DNA of 64,000 nt, from contig NZ_CP087715.1 of the NCBI RefSeq assembly GCF_020991125.1, positions 1,391,501-1,455,500 of the forward strand, in the 5' to 3' direction. The notes beneath the pieces are model-generated. The model saw only the letters and a program-made list of their open reading frames with translations, was not told the origin of the DNA and ran no database searches. Position numbers and translations under genes: made by a program. The DNA comes from Microbulbifer celer (lineage in GTDB: Bacteria > Pseudomonadota > Gammaproteobacteria > Pseudomonadales > Cellvibrionaceae). Positions 62,116 to 64,000 of this stretch are shown here, piece after piece. Numbering within the stretch: position 1 is the first letter of the stretch; every line of letters starts with the position of its first letter.

Positions 62116-62230
62116 CACCTACCTCCGACACCTATCCTCCGACACCCATCTCCGAACATTAGGAATCTTCGATCCGGATTCTATACTTGGGCTTCATGCT
62201 TAAGGGATGGTCAATCTTCGGGAGGTTGAT

Positions 62231-62407
62231 ATGGAAGGGCTATTAGGACTGTTGATACTAATTGCCGATATCTACGCAATCGTAAAGATCCTGCAAAGCT
62301 CGGCTTCCACGCTGAAGAAGGTGATCTGGGTGCTGGTAGTGCTGATTCTGCCGGTGATCGGTCTGATTTTGTGGTTCTTTGCTGGTCCAGGGGGGAGAAG
62401 TGGCTGA
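62231..62407 (+). CDS. PLDc_N-domain small membrane protein
   Basis: 58 residues from ATG 62231 (GGAGG upstream). Two membrane spans: LGLLILIADIYAIVKILQSS and KVIWVLVVLILPVIGLILWFF, then GPGGR, the pattern of the N-terminal domain of cardiolipin synthases found as a stand-alone protein. Role unknown. Confidence 0.75.
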   Translation: MEGLLGLLILIADIYAIVKILQSSASTLKKVIWVLVVLILPVIGLILWFFAGPGGRSG

Positions 62408-62526
62408 TAGAGGCAATCTTTATGGGGGCGGCGAGTCGTGCTCTCCCTGTTGGGAGTACGACTGAGCTGTTCTCCAAGTTTTAACCCGAATACAATGCCT
62501 CGGAGCTTTTTTAATAAGATTCCGGC

Positions 62527-64000
62527 ATGCCGCATAAGCTTTCACCAATAATCGAATATTTCCGCCGCTGCTACAGGGCGGACAGCTACGATCTCTCTAT
62601 TTCCAATATTGAGAAACTTCCCAAAAATCGTCGAATTTATCTTGAAGGTGAAGATGAGCTGGCTTCCGGCTCGCTGCCGCGTGTGCCTTTGGTTTCTTCG
62701 GCTGCTGAGAATTTGCGGGAGCTCAGTGATAGCTATCGTAGGGAGCGGAAGCTGGTTTATTGCATTTTCTCTGTTACCGGCAGCATCGCCAGTGCCGGTG
62801 GCTTTGCTTCCCAGCGTAAACTGTGCGCGCCGCTTATTTACACCCCGGCAACCCTGACTCGTGATGAGGACATCTTTCTCGAGGCAGATGCGACTGATAT
62901 ACGGATAAACCTTCCAGTCTTACGGCTATTGCTGAAACCTGAAGAAGACTCGGCCGCTGTCGAGCAATTTCCGGTACCTCGCTGGCCGCTGGATACGAGC
63001 CAGGTGGCCGCGATGGGACGATGGCTGCACAAGTACAGTGTGTTGGGTGATGTGGAGGAGCTTGGGTGTTGGCCCCGATTGCTCAGTGGTGATGAAGTGG
63101 CGGCGAGAGCGAGTCAAAAAGGCTTGCAGTTGTCGTCGACGGCTTGTGTGGTTCTCGCGGATCGCAGCAAGGGGGTACGTGGCGTCCTGCATGAGTTGAC
63201 GTTGCTGACCGAGCGTGAAGATTTGTCTCGGCCGGTCTTGCAGTTGCTGAGTGAGGGCGGGCAGCAGACCAAGTCCTCTGCCAGCACCCCAAATGTGCTG
63301 CCCGGGCTGCTGAGCGAAGCGCAAAAGCGGGCACTGCACAATGCCGCCAAGAGCGGCTTGAGTTTAGTCTCGGGGCCTCCGGGTACGGGGAAAAGTTTCA
63401 CCATTGCGGCGATGGCAATTGATCGCATCTTGCAGGGAGAATCGGTACTTATCGTATCCAAAACACCGCAGGCCATTGATGTGGTGGGCGAGAAGCTTGC
63501 CAGTGGTTACGGGTTGCAAGCCGGGTTTGTGCGGGCAGGGGAGAATGGGGTTTCCCAAAGCCTGAAGTCCCATCTGGAGTCGGTTCTCAAAGAAGGGGTA
63601 GACGCCGCGAGCAAACCACTCTCGGAGGTCCGCAAAGATCGCGACCAGGCCTACGAGGCGCTGTGCCGGGAAGAGCGGCGCTTTACACGCGCCTTGCGTG
63701 GGGCAAGGAAATTCGGTTCCAGTACATTGCCCAACTGGCTGGTCAAGGTGTTGGGGGCGGTTTACGGATCCTTCCCCGATACAGAAACACTGTGGGCGCA
63801 ACAGGCGTCCATTGGTCGTCGTCGGGATACTTTTGAAAAAGCGGCGACACAGTACCTGAACGCTGTCTGGTTAAACCGTCTGACGCAGCTGCTGGATACG
63901 GAGCGGGGGACACTGTCGCTGTTCAATCAGGCGCTCCGGTCTCGAACTTCCAAGCGCCAGGCGGAACGATTCGCCCAGCTGGATTTTAATGTCATCCTTC
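62527..64000 (+). CDS. Superfamily 1 (UPF1/DNA2-like) helicase, 3' truncated by window
   Basis: Open from ATG 62527 to the window end (491 codons). A specific N-terminal region of about 270 residues is followed by LSEAQKRALHNAAKSGLSLVSGPPGTGKSFTIAAMAI: Q-motif and Walker A (GPPGTGKS near residues 283-290), then LIVSKTPQAIDVV. A long coiled-coil insertion follows Walker A (about 330-420). Fits AAA_11/AAA_12 helicases that unwind DNA or RNA. Walker B and later motifs lie beyond the window. Confidence 0.85.
   Translation, partial: MPHKLSPIIEYFRRCYRADSYDLSISNIEKLPKNRRIYLEGEDELASGSLPRVPLVSSAAENLRELSDSYRRERKLVYCIFSVTGSIASAGGFASQRKLCAPLIYTPATLTRDEDIFLEADATDIRINLPVLRLLLKPEEDSAAVEQFPVPRWPLDTSQVAAMGRWLHKYSVLGDVEELGCWPRLLSGDEVAARASQKGLQLSSTACVVLADRSKGVRGVLHELTLLTEREDLSRPVLQLLSEGGQQTKSSASTPNVLPGLLSEAQKRALHNAAKSGLSLVSGPPGTGKSFTIAAMAIDRILQGESVLIVSKTPQAIDVVGEKLASGYGLQAGFVRAGENGVSQSLKSHLESVLKEGVDAASKPLSEVRKDRDQAYEALCREERRFTRALRGARKFGSSTLPNWLVKVLGAVYGSFPDTETLWAQQASIGRRRDTFEKAATQYLNAVWLNRLTQLLDTERGTLSLFNQALRSRTSKRQAERFAQLDFNVIL

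Overview
The window is from a GC-rich gammaproteobacterium. The cluster tRNA-Val, thrS, infC, rpmI, rplT, pheS, pheT, ihfA, merR-like, tRNA-Pro is the gammaproteobacterial translation/IHF cluster. Two secreted pectin/arabinan-degrading enzymes carry ricin-type carbohydrate-binding modules, which suggests a marine polysaccharide degrader such as the Microbulbifer/Cellvibrio group. That placement is inference; no rRNA is present.

Layout: 1-1285 holds the tail of an ABC permease and a drug/metabolite exporter. 1404-9628 is the core cluster. A complete prophage lies between 9583 and 46856, bounded by a perfect 48-bp direct repeat (attL in the 3' half of an intact tRNA-Pro(GGG), attR at 46809-46856). 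Its leftward arm has integrase, excisionase-like protein, a C5 cytosine methyltransferase, a diversity-generating retroelement (DGR), DUF2303, a YqaJ/RecT recombination pair, an HNH protein and a second DGR target. A CI-like repressor and a Cro-like gene face each other across a switch with repeated AGCCATnnATGGCT operators. The rightward arm has lambda O/P-like replication genes with iterons inside the O-like gene, NinB and NinG-like proteins, lysis genes, then P22-like podovirus packaging, head and ejection genes, a sulfotransferase and tail fibres. A Rha-type regulator is preceded by a C4-like antisense RNA arrangement.

The DGR is the standout system. It has a reverse transcriptase (YVDD), an Avd-like helical protein, one 90-bp template repeat (TR) and two 90-bp variable repeats (VR1, VR2). 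The VRs differ from the TR at 13 and 12 positions, and every one is an adenine in the coding strand. The TR lies inside the reading frame of the RT gene, and that frame is coupled to avd by an ATGA overlap. Both targets are small DUF1566-like (C-type-lectin-fold) proteins in the early leftward operon rather than among the tail genes.

Right of attR is an AT-rich island (about 46.9-51.3 kb). It holds a three-gene operon: a thymidylate-synthase homologue with Asp at the dUMP/dCMP-discriminating position, a uracil-DNA-glycosylase-like protein, and a protein resembling the alpha-glutamyl/putrescinyl-thymine pyrophosphorylase group. A HigB-like toxin with an HTH-ImmA/IrrE partner converges on it. 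The remainder (51.8-64 kb) is host chromosome: a beta-barrel outer membrane protein, GH43 arabinanase, PL3 pectate lyase, an HTH/nucleotidyltransferase pair with triple operators, ElaA-like acetyltransferase, tRNA-Arg, an M14 carboxypeptidase, an rtcB interrupted by a frameshift in a G7 tract, and the 5' part of a large superfamily 1 helicase running off the end.
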